The notes beneath the pieces were generated by a model, which was given only the letters and a program-made list of their open reading frames with translations, did not search any database and was not told the origin of the DNA. This document shows positions 36,735-45,984 of a DNA stretch of 64,000 nt, in pieces; positions within the stretch are counted from its first letter, which is position 1; every line of letters begins with the position of its first letter. Source of the DNA: Paraburkholderia metrosideri. Its GTDB lineage: Bacteria; Pseudomonadota; Gammaproteobacteria; Burkholderiales; Burkholderiaceae. The position numbers were made by a program, and so were the translations under genes. Location of the stretch: the NCBI RefSeq assembly GCF_904848625.1, contig NZ_CAJHCP010000005.1:248001-312000 (forward strand). Direction: 5' to 3'.

Positions 36735-36959
36735 ATGCAGTTCGACTACAAGCATTTCCATATCGATTGCCGCGCCCGTCACGCCGATGAGGGCGTCTAT
36801 TACGCCAGAGCAAAAATCACCCGGATGCCGCGCAAAAACGAGCATGTCCAGTCGCACGATTCGGGCGATATCGATTCCTTCACGAATGAAGGCGATGCCA
36901 TTTCATGCGCGCGATCCTGGGCGATGGAGTGGTGTGATTCAGCGACAGCGGCGAACTAA
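36735..36959 (+). CDS. Conserved hypothetical protein, 74 residues
   Basis: This small soluble protein has AAGGAG placed six bases before the ATG. It is rich in His, Asp, Arg and Cys (YKHFHIDCRARHADEG, then AISCARSWAMEWC) and has no membrane span. It ends 24 bases before the exonuclease III gene and could share its transcript. I do not recognise a family. Confidence 0.65.
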   Translation: MQFDYKHFHIDCRARHADEGVYYARAKITRMPRKNEHVQSHDSGDIDSFTNEGDAISCARSWAMEWCDSATAAN

Positions 36960-36983
36960 GCCGGCACACAACGAGGAAACATC

Positions 36984-38075
36984 GTGGCGAAGCTTCGCAT
37001 CGCGACATTCAACATCAACGGTATCCGTTCGCGGTTGCCCGCACTGCTGCAATGGCTCGAGCGCGAAGCGCCTGACGTCGTGTGCCTGCAGGAACTCAAG
37101 GCGGTGGACAGCGCCTTTCCGGTCGACGCGTTACGCGACGCGGGCTATGGTGCTATCTGGCAAGGGCAGAGCGCATGGAACGGAGTGGCGATTCTTTCTA
37201 AAGGAGACGCACCGATAGAAAGCCGCCGTGGTTTGCCCGGGTTCGAAGCGGACACCCATAGCCGCTATCTCGAAGCGGCGGTGGGCGGCGTGCTGATTGC
37301 GTGTTTATACCTGCCGAACGGCAATCCGCAGCCGGGGCCGAAATTCGATTACAAGCTGGCATGGTTCGATCACTTCATCGCGCATGCGGCGAAGCTATTT
37401 AAAAGCGGTCATCCGGTGGTGCTGGCAGGCGACTTCAATGTCGTGCCTACCGACGAAGACATCTATAACCCGCGGTCATGGCTGAAGGATGCGCTATTGC
37501 AACCCGAAACCCGCGAGCGTTATCGCAAGTTGCTAGCGCAAGGTTGGACCGACGCACTACGCGCGCATTTTGGTGACGAGCGGGTCTACACCTTCTGGGA
37601 CTATTTCCGCCGTCATTGGGATACGAATTCGGGGCTGCGTATCGATCATCTTCTCCTCAGCGCTGACCTCGCGCCCCGTTTGCGCGACGCTGGAGTTGAC
37701 CGTTGGGTTCGTGGTGAAGCGCATGCCAGCGATCACGCGCCGACCTGGGTCGAACTGGATATGGGTGTGAAGAAGAGTGCGGCAACGAAGAGCGCGGCAA
37801 CGAAGAGCGCGGCAACGAAGAGTACGGCAACGAAGAGTACGGCAACGAAGAGCGCGGCAACGAAGAGCGCGGCAACGAAGAGCGCAGCAACGAAGAGTGC
37901 GGCAACGAAGAGTGCGGCAACGAAGAGCGCAGCAACGAAGAGGGCGGCAACGAAGAGGGCGGCAACGCAGAGCCCAGCAACGAAGAGCCCAGCAACGAAG
38001 AGCGCAGAAAAGAGCGTAAAACCGCCCACGCGAAAAAGCGCGCCGCGCAAAAAAAGCACCTCGGGCGATCGCTAG
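36984..38075 (+). CDS. xth: Exodeoxyribonuclease III with a long Lys/Ala/Thr-repeat tail
   Basis: This 363-residue enzyme has a complete AP endonuclease/3'-exonuclease domain in residues 1-260: ATFNINGIRSRLP with the first metal asparagine, CLQELKAVD with the metal glutamate near 38, LAGDFNVVPTDEDIYNP near 150, and the terminal SDHAPTWVELD catalytic histidine near 252. It removes 3' blocks and cuts abasic sites in DNA. From residue 264 a tail of 15 KSAAT-type pentapeptides and a basic end (KKSTSGDR) is added, absent from ordinary ExoIII of about 260 residues. The tail is strongly positive and histone-H1-like, and may bind DNA. The start has GAGGAAAC upstream. Confidence 0.92.
   Translation: MAKLRIATFNINGIRSRLPALLQWLEREAPDVVCLQELKAVDSAFPVDALRDAGYGAIWQGQSAWNGVAILSKGDAPIESRRGLPGFEADTHSRYLEAAVGGVLIACLYLPNGNPQPGPKFDYKLAWFDHFIAHAAKLFKSGHPVVLAGDFNVVPTDEDIYNPRSWLKDALLQPETRERYRKLLAQGWTDALRAHFGDERVYTFWDYFRRHWDTNSGLRIDHLLLSADLAPRLRDAGVDRWVRGEAHASDHAPTWVELDMGVKKSAATKSAATKSAATKSTATKSTATKSAATKSAATKSAATKSAATKSAATKSAATKRAATKRAATQSPATKSPATKSAEKSVKPPTRKSAPRKKSTSGDR
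37773..37997 (+). repeat. 15-bp coding tandem repeat in the ExoIII tail
   Basis: Fifteen consecutive copies of AAGAGCGCGGCAACG, with a few base changes, encode Lys-Ser-Ala-Ala-Thr and variants (KSTAT, KRAAT, QSPAT). The 15-base unit keeps the frame whatever the copy number. Substitutions cluster toward the 3' end. Confidence 0.95.
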
Positions 38076-38109
38076 AAGCAGATCGCCCGATACTCAACGC
38101 GTTGAAAAA

Positions 38110-38385
38110 TCAGCGGCGATAATCGCGATCCCCTGCGCCCCGCGACCACAGCGCGCCCGCGACAAACCCCGCCAGCGCCACTACCGCAATCGCGGTGAAC
38201 GGGCTTTCCGCCGTGGTCTCGCGCACCAGGCTGGTCGTGCTCGCACACAACTGTTGGGCTTTGCCGCTGAGTTCCCTGGCCTTGCCGGCCAGTTGAGTGC
38301 TGGTGTCGCCCAGCGCATCGCCGACTGCACCTTGAACCTTGCCCGCCACTTCCTTCACTGCGCCTTCCGCTGAATTGATGTCCAT
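38110..38385 (-). CDS. CsbD-like stress protein with a C-terminal membrane anchor
   Basis: This 91-residue protein begins with a CsbD-like amphipathic repeat region (SAEGAVKEVAGKVQGAVGDA, then LAGKARELSGKAQQL). It ends with one hydrophobic segment (AIAVVALAGFVAGALW) as in DUF883-type proteins that tether to the inner membrane. GGGAG precedes the ATG at 38385. Such proteins are usually induced by osmotic or general stress. It is convergent with the exonuclease gene. Confidence 0.75.
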   Translation of the reverse strand: MDINSAEGAVKEVAGKVQGAVGDALGDTSTQLAGKARELSGKAQQLCASTTSLVRETTAESPFTAIAVVALAGFVAGALWSRGAGDRDYRR

Positions 38386-38561
38386 CGAATGTGCTCCCAA
38401 TGTCATATTTACGTGCGAGCGCTCCGCAATTGCAACGCGCCCGCCTCAAGGGTTGCGCAAGCCCCGCCCAGCAGCGACGGCTTACGTCCACCAGACAGCG
38501 CGCAAGAAGCGCGCCCGCGAAAAAGGAGCGCGGAAGATGAAGCGAATTCTTAATGCTCTCG

Positions 38562-39245
38562 CTAACGTCTGCGGCGGAAGTTGATGCCGATGAATACCGC
38601 CATCAACATCAGGAATCCACCGAACAGCAGCGCGGAATTGATCATCACATGCTCGACGCCTAGCGTGTCGACATTGATGAAAGGGTAGGGATAAAAATCC
38701 GACAGACTTCCGCGCCACAAGGTCACGACCAGATACGCGACCGGATACACGAGCCACAGCAGACAGTGCCGCCACCGCACATGAAACCGCGGCACGAACA
38801 GCACCCAGTAGAGCGCGGTGAGCATCGGCAGGACACTGTGCAGCGATTCGGTGAGTATGCGCCTGAGCGGCGCAGGCGACCAGTAACCTCGCAACAGCAG
38901 GTTGTAGGCGACTCCGACAAAAACCATATACACGACGACTGCGCTGACCACGGTGGGTTGGCGGAAAAATCGCACGCCAGCAGACCTGTGGGTGCGCAGC
39001 GCGACGCACGTAAAACAGACCGCACAGGCGAGCACGGTCAGATTGGTCAGATAACTGCTCATGCGTGCCAATCCGTCGAAGACGGTCAGCCCGCGTGCGA
39101 GTGTGCGATCGATCGTGACATTGGCTTGCGCGATGAGCGCGACCCAGGCAATGACGGCAATGACCGACGCCAACGTCACCGACGACACACTGGGCGTATG
39201 CAACGGAAGCTCGGGCTCCCGTTGCTGAGGAGGGTTAGGGTGCAT
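38562..39245 (-). CDS. Pr6Pr-type integral membrane protein
   Basis: This 227-residue protein has about six hydrophobic segments. The pattern FSYLTNLT-like (MSSYLTNLTVLACAV near residue 67), SVLPMLTALYWVLFVP and YPFINVDTLGVEHV matches the six-helix Pr6Pr family with an FAR-17a/AIG1-like core. The role is unknown. The upstream ATG at 39263 adds six residues. A 9-bp tandem repeat (39331-39361) lies between it and motB. Confidence 0.8.
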   Translation of the reverse strand: MHPNPPQQREPELPLHTPSVSSVTLASVIAVIAWVALIAQANVTIDRTLARGLTVFDGLARMSSYLTNLTVLACAVCFTCVALRTHRSAGVRFFRQPTVVSAVVVYMVFVGVAYNLLLRGYWSPAPLRRILTESLHSVLPMLTALYWVLFVPRFHVRWRHCLLWLVYPVAYLVVTLWRGSLSDFYPYPFINVDTLGVEHVMINSALLFGGFLMLMAVFIGINFRRRR

Positions 39246-39330
39246 GCGAACGATTCTAACCACAGGCCGCGCGCTTTGCAGTGTGCGTTAAAAAGGCGCC
39301 TGCCATTCGCGCTGCCAACCTTCGCGCGAG

Positions 39331-39361
39331 TAACTCGAGTAACTCGACTAACTCGACTAAC
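39331..39361. repeat. 9-bp tandem repeat TAACTCGAS
   Basis: Three and a half copies of TAACTCGAG/TAACTCGAC lie in the 136-base space between motB and the Pr6Pr gene. Confidence 0.8.
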
Positions 39362-39381
39362 GCATACGCGTTCCAGAAAAA

Positions 39382-40374
39382 CTACGGCGTGCGATGCGAA
39401 CCCGTTACCGGCTGCAAGCGTTCGACGACAGCGGGAATCGCTGAACTCGCGGGCGACGCTTCATCGATCGTAGTCCGTCCGCCGTCGTGGAAAAACGCCT
39501 GTTCTGCAGCCTTATTCAGAATCAGAATGCTGATGCGCCGATTAACCGGCTGATCGACGACGTCTTTATCGAGCGGCAACACGTCGGCGAGTCCGCGTAC
39601 CTGCAGGAGCTTGTCATCGTGCATGCCGCCGGCCACCAGCGCACGGCGCGCAGCGTTCGCGCGTTCGGACGACAACTCCCAGTTCGAATAGCCGTCGGGG
39701 CCAGCGGTATAGGGCACCGCGTCGGTATGGCCGGCAATGGACATGCGGTTGTCGACGTCGTTCAGCGCTGCGCCGATCTGCGTGAGGATCGTCACTGCGT
39801 ACGGTTGCAGCTTCGAGCTGCCCGACGCGAACATAGGCCGGTTCTGCGAATCGACGATCTCGATACGCAGCCCTTCGTTCGTGATCGAAATACGGATCTG
39901 ATCCTTGAACGCCTTCAACGCAGGTGTCTGCTCGATCAACACCGACAACTTCGCTTTCAATTGCTCCAGCCGGGCAGTGTCGGCCGGTGACACGGCTGGC
40001 GTGGCGGCCCTCGGCGGCGTCGGTTCGGTCTGACTGCGCTTGCCGACACCCGGCCGCGTATCGGAAATGTCGCGGCCGCCGCCTTCCACCACGCTAGGCC
40101 GCGCTGCCGCCGTGCCCTGGTTGCCGCCTAGCAGGCTGGACAACGGCGTGTTGAAATAATCTTCGATGCCCTGCTTTTCAAACTTCGAGGTGGAGCCGAG
40201 CAGCCACATCAGCAGGAAAAACGCCATCATCGCGGTCACGAAATCGGCGTAGGCTATTTTCCATGCGCCGCCGTGATGGGCGCCGTGGTCATCGCCTTTT
40301 TTCGAGCGACGCACGATTACCGGTGCCGGGGCGGTGTCGGCCTGATCCGACCCGCGCGATCTTCTTTCGCTCAT
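39382..40374 (-). CDS. motB: Flagellar motor stator protein MotB
   Basis: This 330-residue stator subunit has one N-terminal membrane helix with the proton-binding aspartate in AYADFVTAMMAFFLLMWLL (Asp near residue 42). A plug/linker follows, then a C-terminal OmpA-like peptidoglycan-binding domain (IAGHTDAVPY and NWELSSERANAARR). It anchors the stator to the cell wall and forms the proton channel with MotA, whose gene ends 22 bases upstream. The tail is slightly longer than that of E. coli MotB. Confidence 0.93.
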   Translation of the reverse strand: MSERRSRGSDQADTAPAPVIVRRSKKGDDHGAHHGGAWKIAYADFVTAMMAFFLLMWLLGSTSKFEKQGIEDYFNTPLSSLLGGNQGTAAARPSVVEGGGRDISDTRPGVGKRSQTEPTPPRAATPAVSPADTARLEQLKAKLSVLIEQTPALKAFKDQIRISITNEGLRIEIVDSQNRPMFASGSSKLQPYAVTILTQIGAALNDVDNRMSIAGHTDAVPYTAGPDGYSNWELSSERANAARRALVAGGMHDDKLLQVRGLADVLPLDKDVVDQPVNRRISILILNKAAEQAFFHDGGRTTIDEASPASSAIPAVVERLQPVTGSHRTP

Positions 40375-40396
40375 CGTAATGCTCCCGTCTCCGCGA

Positions 40397-41266
40397 TCAG
40401 GCCGACTTCGGCATCTTGGTGGCGCGCACCGCGTCGTCGAGCTCCTGGAAACTCGGGCGATCGGCGGTGAACAGCACCTTGCGGCCGAATTCGACCGCGA
40501 TCGGCGGCGCGTAGCCGGACAGCGACGCGAGCAACACGGCCTTTACACACTGAAACGGTTTGGCTTCGGCGCGGCCCTTCGCATTCAGCAAGTCCGCAAC
40601 CGGACCGATAAAACCATACGCGAGCAGGATGCCGAGAAACGTGCCGACCAACGCGCCTGCAATCATTTCACCGAGCACGGCGGGCGGCGCGCCGACCGAA
40701 CCCATCGTGTGAACGACGCCCATCACCGCAGCGACAATGCCGAAAGCGGGCAGGCCATCGGCCATTTTCTGGATCGCATTGGCCGCCACGGACGACTCCG
40801 CGTGATGCGTCGCCAGTTCCTCGTCCATCAGGTCCTGTACTTCGAGCACGTTCACATTGCCGCCGGACATCATCCGCAAATAATCGACGATGAAATCCAG
40901 CAGATGATGATCGTGCAACACGTGCGAGTACTTCTGGAAAATCACGCTTTCTTCCGGCGCGCCGACATCCGCTTCGAGCGACATCATCCCTTCCTTACGC
41001 GCCTTCTGAAGCAGTTCATAAAGCAGCGCGATCAGTTCGAGATATTTTTCTTTTGTATAGCCGCCGCCCTTGAAGCATGACGGAATTGCCTTGAGGGTTT
41101 TCTTCAGCGTGGAAGTCGGATTACTCACGACGAACGCGCCAATTGCCGCTCCGAAAATACACAGCAATTCGAACGGCTGAATGAGTGCGGGCAGATGCCC
41201 TCCCACGCCGACAAAACTGCCTATTACGGATCCAATCACCACGATCCAGCCAATCGCAACAAACAT
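40397..41266 (-). CDS. motA: Flagellar motor stator protein MotA
   Basis: This 289-residue inner-membrane protein has four hydrophobic segments and the torque-generating cytoplasmic loop between the second and third. It contains PSTLKK-like NPTSTLKKTLK, the loop with RKEGMMSLEADV, and the channel helices GIVAAVMGVVHTMG and GTFLGILLAYGFIGP. GGGAG precedes the ATG at 41266; the long upstream frame is rejected. It forms an operon with motB. No flhDC, che or flagellar structural gene is adjacent, so this pair is isolated in the window. Confidence 0.93.
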   Translation of the reverse strand: MFVAIGWIVVIGSVIGSFVGVGGHLPALIQPFELLCIFGAAIGAFVVSNPTSTLKKTLKAIPSCFKGGGYTKEKYLELIALLYELLQKARKEGMMSLEADVGAPEESVIFQKYSHVLHDHHLLDFIVDYLRMMSGGNVNVLEVQDLMDEELATHHAESSVAANAIQKMADGLPAFGIVAAVMGVVHTMGSVGAPPAVLGEMIAGALVGTFLGILLAYGFIGPVADLLNAKGRAEAKPFQCVKAVLLASLSGYAPPIAVEFGRKVLFTADRPSFQELDDAVRATKMPKSA

Positions 41267-41660
41267 ACTCGCTCCCTTACCTTGCGCGACGCACGTCCGA
41301 TCGGAGCAGGTCTTGTTTCCAGACCTTTTTTCGTGCGTCATAAAAGTTTTGTATATATGGCTAACGGCTGGATTCGTTGCGGCTGAAGTGCGCGAACAAT
41401 GGAAACAAGAAAAATTCACCGGATAGTTAGTTTGATGAACTGCGCTTCGGTAATTTTGTCTGTTTGGCAATCAAACGGATTGGCCAGTTGAGATTATCGG
41501 AGCGACTCAGCGGATATAGGGTTGCAACATTTTTACCGATCATTGCAGCCCGGCCGTTATCATCGCGATTCGCATGTGCTATTCGATGTTCCGCTTTTGT
41601 CGTGCCAGTAGAAGCAGTCGCTGGAACCGCCAGTCAAGACTTGCCAGAAACGGAGAGAGC
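41267..41660. other. Intergenic region between motA and the DUF2252 gene
   Basis: This 394-base divergent gap contains an inverted repeat AGGTCT/AGACCT (41308-41326) followed by a T run on the plus strand, and AT-rich sequence from 41335 to 41470. I see no sigma-28 or sigma-54 promoter that I can support. Confidence 0.4.
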
Positions 41661-43079
41661 ATGAAAGCCAGCACCATCGCCGAACGCGAAGCGCGTGGCC
41701 GCGCGGCCCGCGAGCATTCGAAACGGTCGAGCCATCGCGCGGTAGGAGAGTTGGAGCGCGATCCGGTCGCGCTTCTTAGACAAAGCAGCGAAGGCCGGGT
41801 CGAGAACCTGGTGCCGCTACGCTACGGCCGCATGGCCGCGTCGCCATTCACGTTCTTTCGCGGCACCGCCATCCTGCAGGCTCACGACCTCAGCAAGATT
41901 CACAGCACCGGGCTGACCATGCCGATCTGCGGCGATGGCCATCTGATGAATTTCGGCGGCTTTGCTACCCCCGAGCGGCAACTCGTATTCGACCTGAATG
42001 ATTTCGACGAAGTGTCGATTGGTCCATTCGAATGGGATCTGAAACGCCTGACCGCGAGTCTCGTCGTGGCCGCGCGTCATATGCGCCTGAGCCGGGGCAC
42101 CGCCGAAAGTCTGGTGATGACGGCGGTCGGCGAATATCGTGACCGGATGGCGCAGTACGCGCAATGCGGCGCGCTCGAACTCTGGTACGACCGCATCACG
42201 TTCGACCGCATGGCGGAAACCGCACTGACACCCGAGCGCCGCCGCACCGTGCGGCGCGGGATGGAGAAAGCCGCGAGCCGCACGCACGAAAACCTGCTCG
42301 AAAAAATGGCTGTGCATGACGGCGATCACTGGACCATTCGCGATGCACCGCCCGCGCTTTTTCACGTACTCGGCGCGAATACGCTGTTCACGCCTGAAGA
42401 GACCGAAGCATTCCAGGGTGGCAACTGGCGCAAGATGCTCGAACGCATGTGGGGCGAGTACCTGAAGACGATGTCGCATGACCGGCGCGAGTTGCTCGAT
42501 CACTTCACGGTGCAGGATATGGTGTTCAAGGTGGTGGGTGTGGGCAGCGTCGGCACGCGTTGCATGGCGATCCTGCTGGTCGATCACATGAACAAGCCGC
42601 TGTTTCTGCAGATCAAGGAAGCCAGGCCTTCGGTGATTGCGCAGGTCTATCAGTCGAAGTCGGCGGCGATCAAGCATGAAGGCGAACGCGTCGTGCAGGG
42701 GCAGCGCATGTTGCAGGCCGCGAGCGATATTTTCCTCGGCTGGGCCACGGGTCCGCTCGGGCGGCAGTTCTATTTCCGGCAACTGCGGGACATGAAGTTG
42801 TCGGCGAATATCGAATTGTTCGACAACGACCTGCTGGACGGCTATGCGCGCCTGTGCGGCTGGATCATGGCGCGTGCGCATGCAAAAGCGAGCGGCCAGG
42901 CGATCGAGGTCAGCGCGTACATTGGCCGGGGCGACCAGTTTGCCGAATCGTTGACGGCCTACGCGACGGCCTATGCGGACCAGGTCGAGCGCGATTACGA
43001 CGTGTTCCTGAAAGCATGCCGCAGCGGCGAGTTGATCGCGCGCACGGATGAAGACATGGCGGCGGATTTCCGAATTTAG
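41661..43079 (+). CDS. DUF2252 family protein, kinase-like fold
   Basis: This 472-residue soluble protein carries the DUF2252 landmarks: LVPLRYGRMAASPFTFFRGTA near residue 60 (split), CGDGHLMNFGGFATPE near 95, and FDLNDFDEVSIGPFEWDLKR near 110-130 (split). The HxxN and DxNDFD pattern resembles the catalytic and metal loops of aminoglycoside phosphotransferase-type kinases, so a phosphotransfer role is suspected but unproven. GGAGAGAGC precedes the ATG at 41661. It stands alone on its strand, divergent from motAB. Confidence 0.88.
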   Translation: MKASTIAEREARGRAAREHSKRSSHRAVGELERDPVALLRQSSEGRVENLVPLRYGRMAASPFTFFRGTAILQAHDLSKIHSTGLTMPICGDGHLMNFGGFATPERQLVFDLNDFDEVSIGPFEWDLKRLTASLVVAARHMRLSRGTAESLVMTAVGEYRDRMAQYAQCGALELWYDRITFDRMAETALTPERRRTVRRGMEKAASRTHENLLEKMAVHDGDHWTIRDAPPALFHVLGANTLFTPEETEAFQGGNWRKMLERMWGEYLKTMSHDRRELLDHFTVQDMVFKVVGVGSVGTRCMAILLVDHMNKPLFLQIKEARPSVIAQVYQSKSAAIKHEGERVVQGQRMLQAASDIFLGWATGPLGRQFYFRQLRDMKLSANIELFDNDLLDGYARLCGWIMARAHAKASGQAIEVSAYIGRGDQFAESLTAYATAYADQVERDYDVFLKACRSGELIARTDEDMAADFRI

Positions 43080-43311
43080 CGAAGGGCGGTGCGCATGCCG
43101 TTCGCGGATCCAGACGAAACGGCTCGCGCCAGCATCGGACTCTCAGTGAAAGCGTGTTGAAAGCGCGTGCGACGCTCAACGGTTGCCTCTGGCATTTGTG
43201 ATGGACGACCCGCTGTTGTAATGTGCTGGGTCAAAGGCGATATGCGAACGGCGAGCCGAGCGGCCCGCCAGAACGCAAGTAGCCATCCATGCAAAACCAC
43301 GGAGATACGTT

Positions 43312-44076
43312 GTGACGGCAACAGGAACCAAGAAGGTGGCACTCGTAACGGGCGCGGGCAGCGGTATTGGCCGGGCATGCGCACTGAAGATGCTGGAACA
43401 CGGGTACAGCGTGGTGCTGGCCGGGCGTCGCCAGGCGCCGCTCGACGCGGTGGTCGAGCAGGCGCAGCATCTCGGCGGCGACGCGTTGGCCGTCGCATGC
43501 GACGTGACCGATGCCGACAGCGTTGCGGCGCTGTTCAACACCATCCGCGAACGGCGTGGCCGGCTCGACGTGCTGTTCAACAACGCAGGCCGGGGCAATT
43601 CGCCGGTCGATATCGATCAACTCGCCATCGACGAATGGCGGGCGGTGGTCGATACCAATCTCACCGGCGTGTTCCTGTGTACGCGCGAAGCGTTCGGCCT
43701 GATGAAAACGCAGAGCCCGCGAGGCGGCCGCATCATCAACAATGGCTCGATTTCGGCGCACGCGCCGCGGCCGAACAGCATCGCCTACACGGCCACCAAA
43801 CACGCGATCACCGGCCTGACCAAATCCGTGTCGCTCGACGGCCGCAAATACGACATCGTGTGCGGACAGATCGACATCGGCAATGCGGAAACGGAAATGG
43901 CCGCGCGGATGGCGCGTGGCGTGCCGCAAGCCAACGGCGAAATCGCCATCGAGCCGCTGATGGACGTCCAGCACGTCGCCGATGCCGTGTTGCATATGGC
44001 CGAGTTGCCGCTGTCGGCGAATGTGCAGTTCATGACCATCATGGCGACCAAGATGCCGTACGTCGGGCGCGGCTGA
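43312..44076 (+). CDS. Short-chain dehydrogenase/reductase
   Basis: This 254-residue classical SDR oxidoreductase has the cofactor motif [10 protein letters not shown] (residues 10-19), [10 protein letters not shown] near 90, and the catalytic YTATK (Tyr159, Lys163), with the preceding serine in [10 protein letters not shown] near 145. An arginine-rich GRRQAPLD after the second strand suggests NADP(H) preference. It begins with GTG, seven bases after GGAG. The substrate is unknown. Confidence 0.92.
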   Translation: MTATGTKKVALVTGAGSGIGRACALKMLEHGYSVVLAGRRQAPLDAVVEQAQHLGGDALAVACDVTDADSVAALFNTIRERRGRLDVLFNNAGRGNSPVDIDQLAIDEWRAVVDTNLTGVFLCTREAFGLMKTQSPRGGRIINNGSISAHAPRPNSIAYTATKHAITGLTKSVSLDGRKYDIVCGQIDIGNAETEMAARMARGVPQANGEIAIEPLMDVQHVADAVLHMAELPLSANVQFMTIMATKMPYVGRG

Positions 44077-44178
44077 GCGACGAACCCGCAATGGCGGAGC
44101 GGGGCGGGCGCGCAAAGCACGCCGTGCGGGATCAACTTATACTGGGCGTTTCCCGCTTTTACGGAACGCGTTTTCACC

Positions 44179-44376
44179 GTGTCTCAAGTCCTATCTGTCG
44201 ACGACCCTCAACCCCAGCCGCCCGTGACGCCCGAACTTGAAGACTGTTGTCAGAGCGGCTGCAGTCCATGTGTTTTCGATCTTTACGACGAGGCGCTCGA
44301 GCGCTATAAGACCGCGCTCGCCGAATGGCAGGCGCGGCAGGCGGCGCAGACGTCCCAGTGTTCGCCTCGCGCATAA
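44179..44376 (+). CDS. Oxidoreductase-like domain protein, 65 residues
   Basis: This small cysteine-rich protein matches the short oxidoreductase-like family: ELEDCCQSGCSPCVFDLYDEALERY, split over residues 20-44, with the CC-x-SGC-x-x-CV pattern and an aromatic helix ending in LAEWQAR. It starts with GTG. The family is found in bacteria and in fungal and plant mitochondrial proteins; the cysteines may bind a metal or cluster. The sirtuin gene follows within a few bases and may share its transcript. Confidence 0.8.
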   Translation: MSQVLSVDDPQPQPPVTPELEDCCQSGCSPCVFDLYDEALERYKTALAEWQARQAAQTSQCSPRA

Positions 44377-44431
44377 CCAGATGGCTGCGGGCAGTTCCGT
44401 TCCCAGTCCGCAGCCTTCCATCGTGTCCCTC

Positions 44432-45325
44432 ATGACCGACCTTCAGCCCGCGCTCATTCAACCACTCACCGAACCGTCCAGCGACCCGTTGATCGAGTCG
44501 TCTACGCTCGACGATCTGCACAGCTTCGTGCAGCGTTACCCGCGTCTGTTCGTACTGACCGGCGCGGGCATCAGCACCGATTCGGGCATCCCAGGTTATC
44601 GCGACGACAACGGCGCATGGAAGCGCTCGCCGCCGATCACGCTGCAGGAGTTTCTCGGCACGCAGGCCATGCGCCAGCGGTATTGGGCACGCAGCATGGT
44701 CGGCTGGCCGGTGGTCGCGCACGCGCAACCCAACGCCGCGCATGTCGCGCTGGCCCGGCTCGAAGCGGCCGGTCATGTGCCGACGCTGGTGACGCAGAAC
44801 GTCGACGGTCTGCATCAACGGGCCGGTAGCCGGGGGGTGATCGAGTTGCATGGCGGCATTGACGGCGTCACCTGTCTCGATTGCGGGATGCAGCATTCGC
44901 GCGCATCGATCCAGCAGACGCTGGAGGCCGACAACCCCGCGCTGCTGAACGTCACTGCCGAAACCGCCGCCGATGGCGACGCACATCTCGAATGGCACGA
45001 TCTCGGCGGCTTCCGCATTCCCCGCTGCGCGAATTGCGGCGGCATGCTGAAGCCCGCCGTGGTGTTCTTCGGCGAAAGCGTGCCGAAAGAACGGGTCGAT
45101 GCGGCGTCGCATGCGCTCGATTCGGCCGACGCGATGCTGGTGGTCGGCTCGTCGCTGATGGTCTATTCAGGTTATCGCTTTTGCGTGTGGGCGCAGAAGC
45201 TGGGCAAGCCGATCGCCGCGATCAATCTGGGGCGCACGCGCGCTGATCCGCTACTGTCGCTGAAGATCGCGGCGCCATGCGCGGACACGCTGACCGCGCT
45301 GGCCGGTCGTCTGGCGCTGGACTGA
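44432..45325 (+). CDS. NAD+-dependent protein deacylase, Sir2 family (SIRT4-like class II)
   Basis: This 297-residue sirtuin removes acyl groups from protein lysines using NAD+. Motifs are LTGAGISTDSGIPGYRDDNG (residues about 42-61), TQNVDGLHQRAGS near 125, the catalytic histidine in ELHGG near 140, and zinc cysteines in CLDCG and CANCGG. VVFFGESVP near 210 and VVGSSLMVYSG near 237 complete the NAD site. The spacing fits class II (SIRT4-like) rather than CobB. The ATG at 44381, four bases after the previous stop, is an equally possible start; neither has a clear ribosome-binding site. Confidence 0.92.
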   Translation: MTDLQPALIQPLTEPSSDPLIESSTLDDLHSFVQRYPRLFVLTGAGISTDSGIPGYRDDNGAWKRSPPITLQEFLGTQAMRQRYWARSMVGWPVVAHAQPNAAHVALARLEAAGHVPTLVTQNVDGLHQRAGSRGVIELHGGIDGVTCLDCGMQHSRASIQQTLEADNPALLNVTAETAADGDAHLEWHDLGGFRIPRCANCGGMLKPAVVFFGESVPKERVDAASHALDSADAMLVVGSSLMVYSGYRFCVWAQKLGKPIAAINLGRTRADPLLSLKIAAPCADTLTALAGRLALD

Positions 45326-45364
45326 GCCGGTCGCCCCGTGACACAAAGCCTGCAAGGAGCGCCG

Positions 45365-45970
45365 ATGTTGACGACGATCGAACAACTCGAAGCCCTCTAC
45401 CAACAGCCGCACGAACGCGCGCTGGCGAAAGAGATCAACTACGTCAATGACGACTATCGCGCGTTCATCGAGGCCGCGCCCTTTGCCGTGCTGGCCACTG
45501 CCGGTCCCGAAGGACTCGACTGTTCACCGCGCGGCGACGTGCCGGGATTCGTGCGTATCGTCGACCAGCGGACGCTCGCGCTGCCGGATCGTCCCGGCAA
45601 TAACCGACTCGATAGCCTGCGCAACATCATCACCGAACCGCGGCTCGCGCTGCTGTTCATCATCCCGGGCGTTGGCGAGAGTTTGCGCGTGAACGGCCGT
45701 GGCCGGATCACCAATGACGCCGAATGGCTGGACAGTTTCGCCGTCGAAGGTAAACTGCCGCGCACCGTGCTGCTGATCGATGTCGACTCGGTGTACTTTC
45801 ACTGTTCGAAAGCGCTGGTGCGCTCGAAGCTTTGGGATCCGGCGCTGCACGTCGAACGCTCCCGGCTGCCCAGCGCGGGCGAGATTCACCGGCATATCAA
45901 CGGCGAGCATTTCGACGCCCTGACCTACGACCATGAACTTGCGGAACGTGTACGCACTACGCTTTACTGA
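45365..45970 (+). CDS. Pyridoxamine 5'-phosphate oxidase-family FMN-dependent flavoprotein
   Basis: This 201-residue split-barrel flavoprotein shows FAVLATAGPEGLDCSPRGDVPGF near residues 38-60 (split), LALPDRPGNNRLDSLRNI near 78 (phosphate contacts for FMN), and LLFIIPGVGESLRVNGRG near 100. It resembles the PPOX-type family of about 200 residues that binds FMN or F420 rather than true PdxH. CAAGGAGCGCC precedes the ATG at 45365. It follows the sirtuin by 39 bases, so co-transcription is likely. Confidence 0.88.
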   Translation: MLTTIEQLEALYQQPHERALAKEINYVNDDYRAFIEAAPFAVLATAGPEGLDCSPRGDVPGFVRIVDQRTLALPDRPGNNRLDSLRNIITEPRLALLFIIPGVGESLRVNGRGRITNDAEWLDSFAVEGKLPRTVLLIDVDSVYFHCSKALVRSKLWDPALHVERSRLPSAGEIHRHINGEHFDALTYDHELAERVRTTLY

Positions 45971-45984
45971 CATAAAGACCCAAC

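Noticed and set aside
37773..37997. CRISPR or non-coding satellite
   Set aside because: The 15-bp unit keeps the reading frame of exonuclease III and has no spacers.
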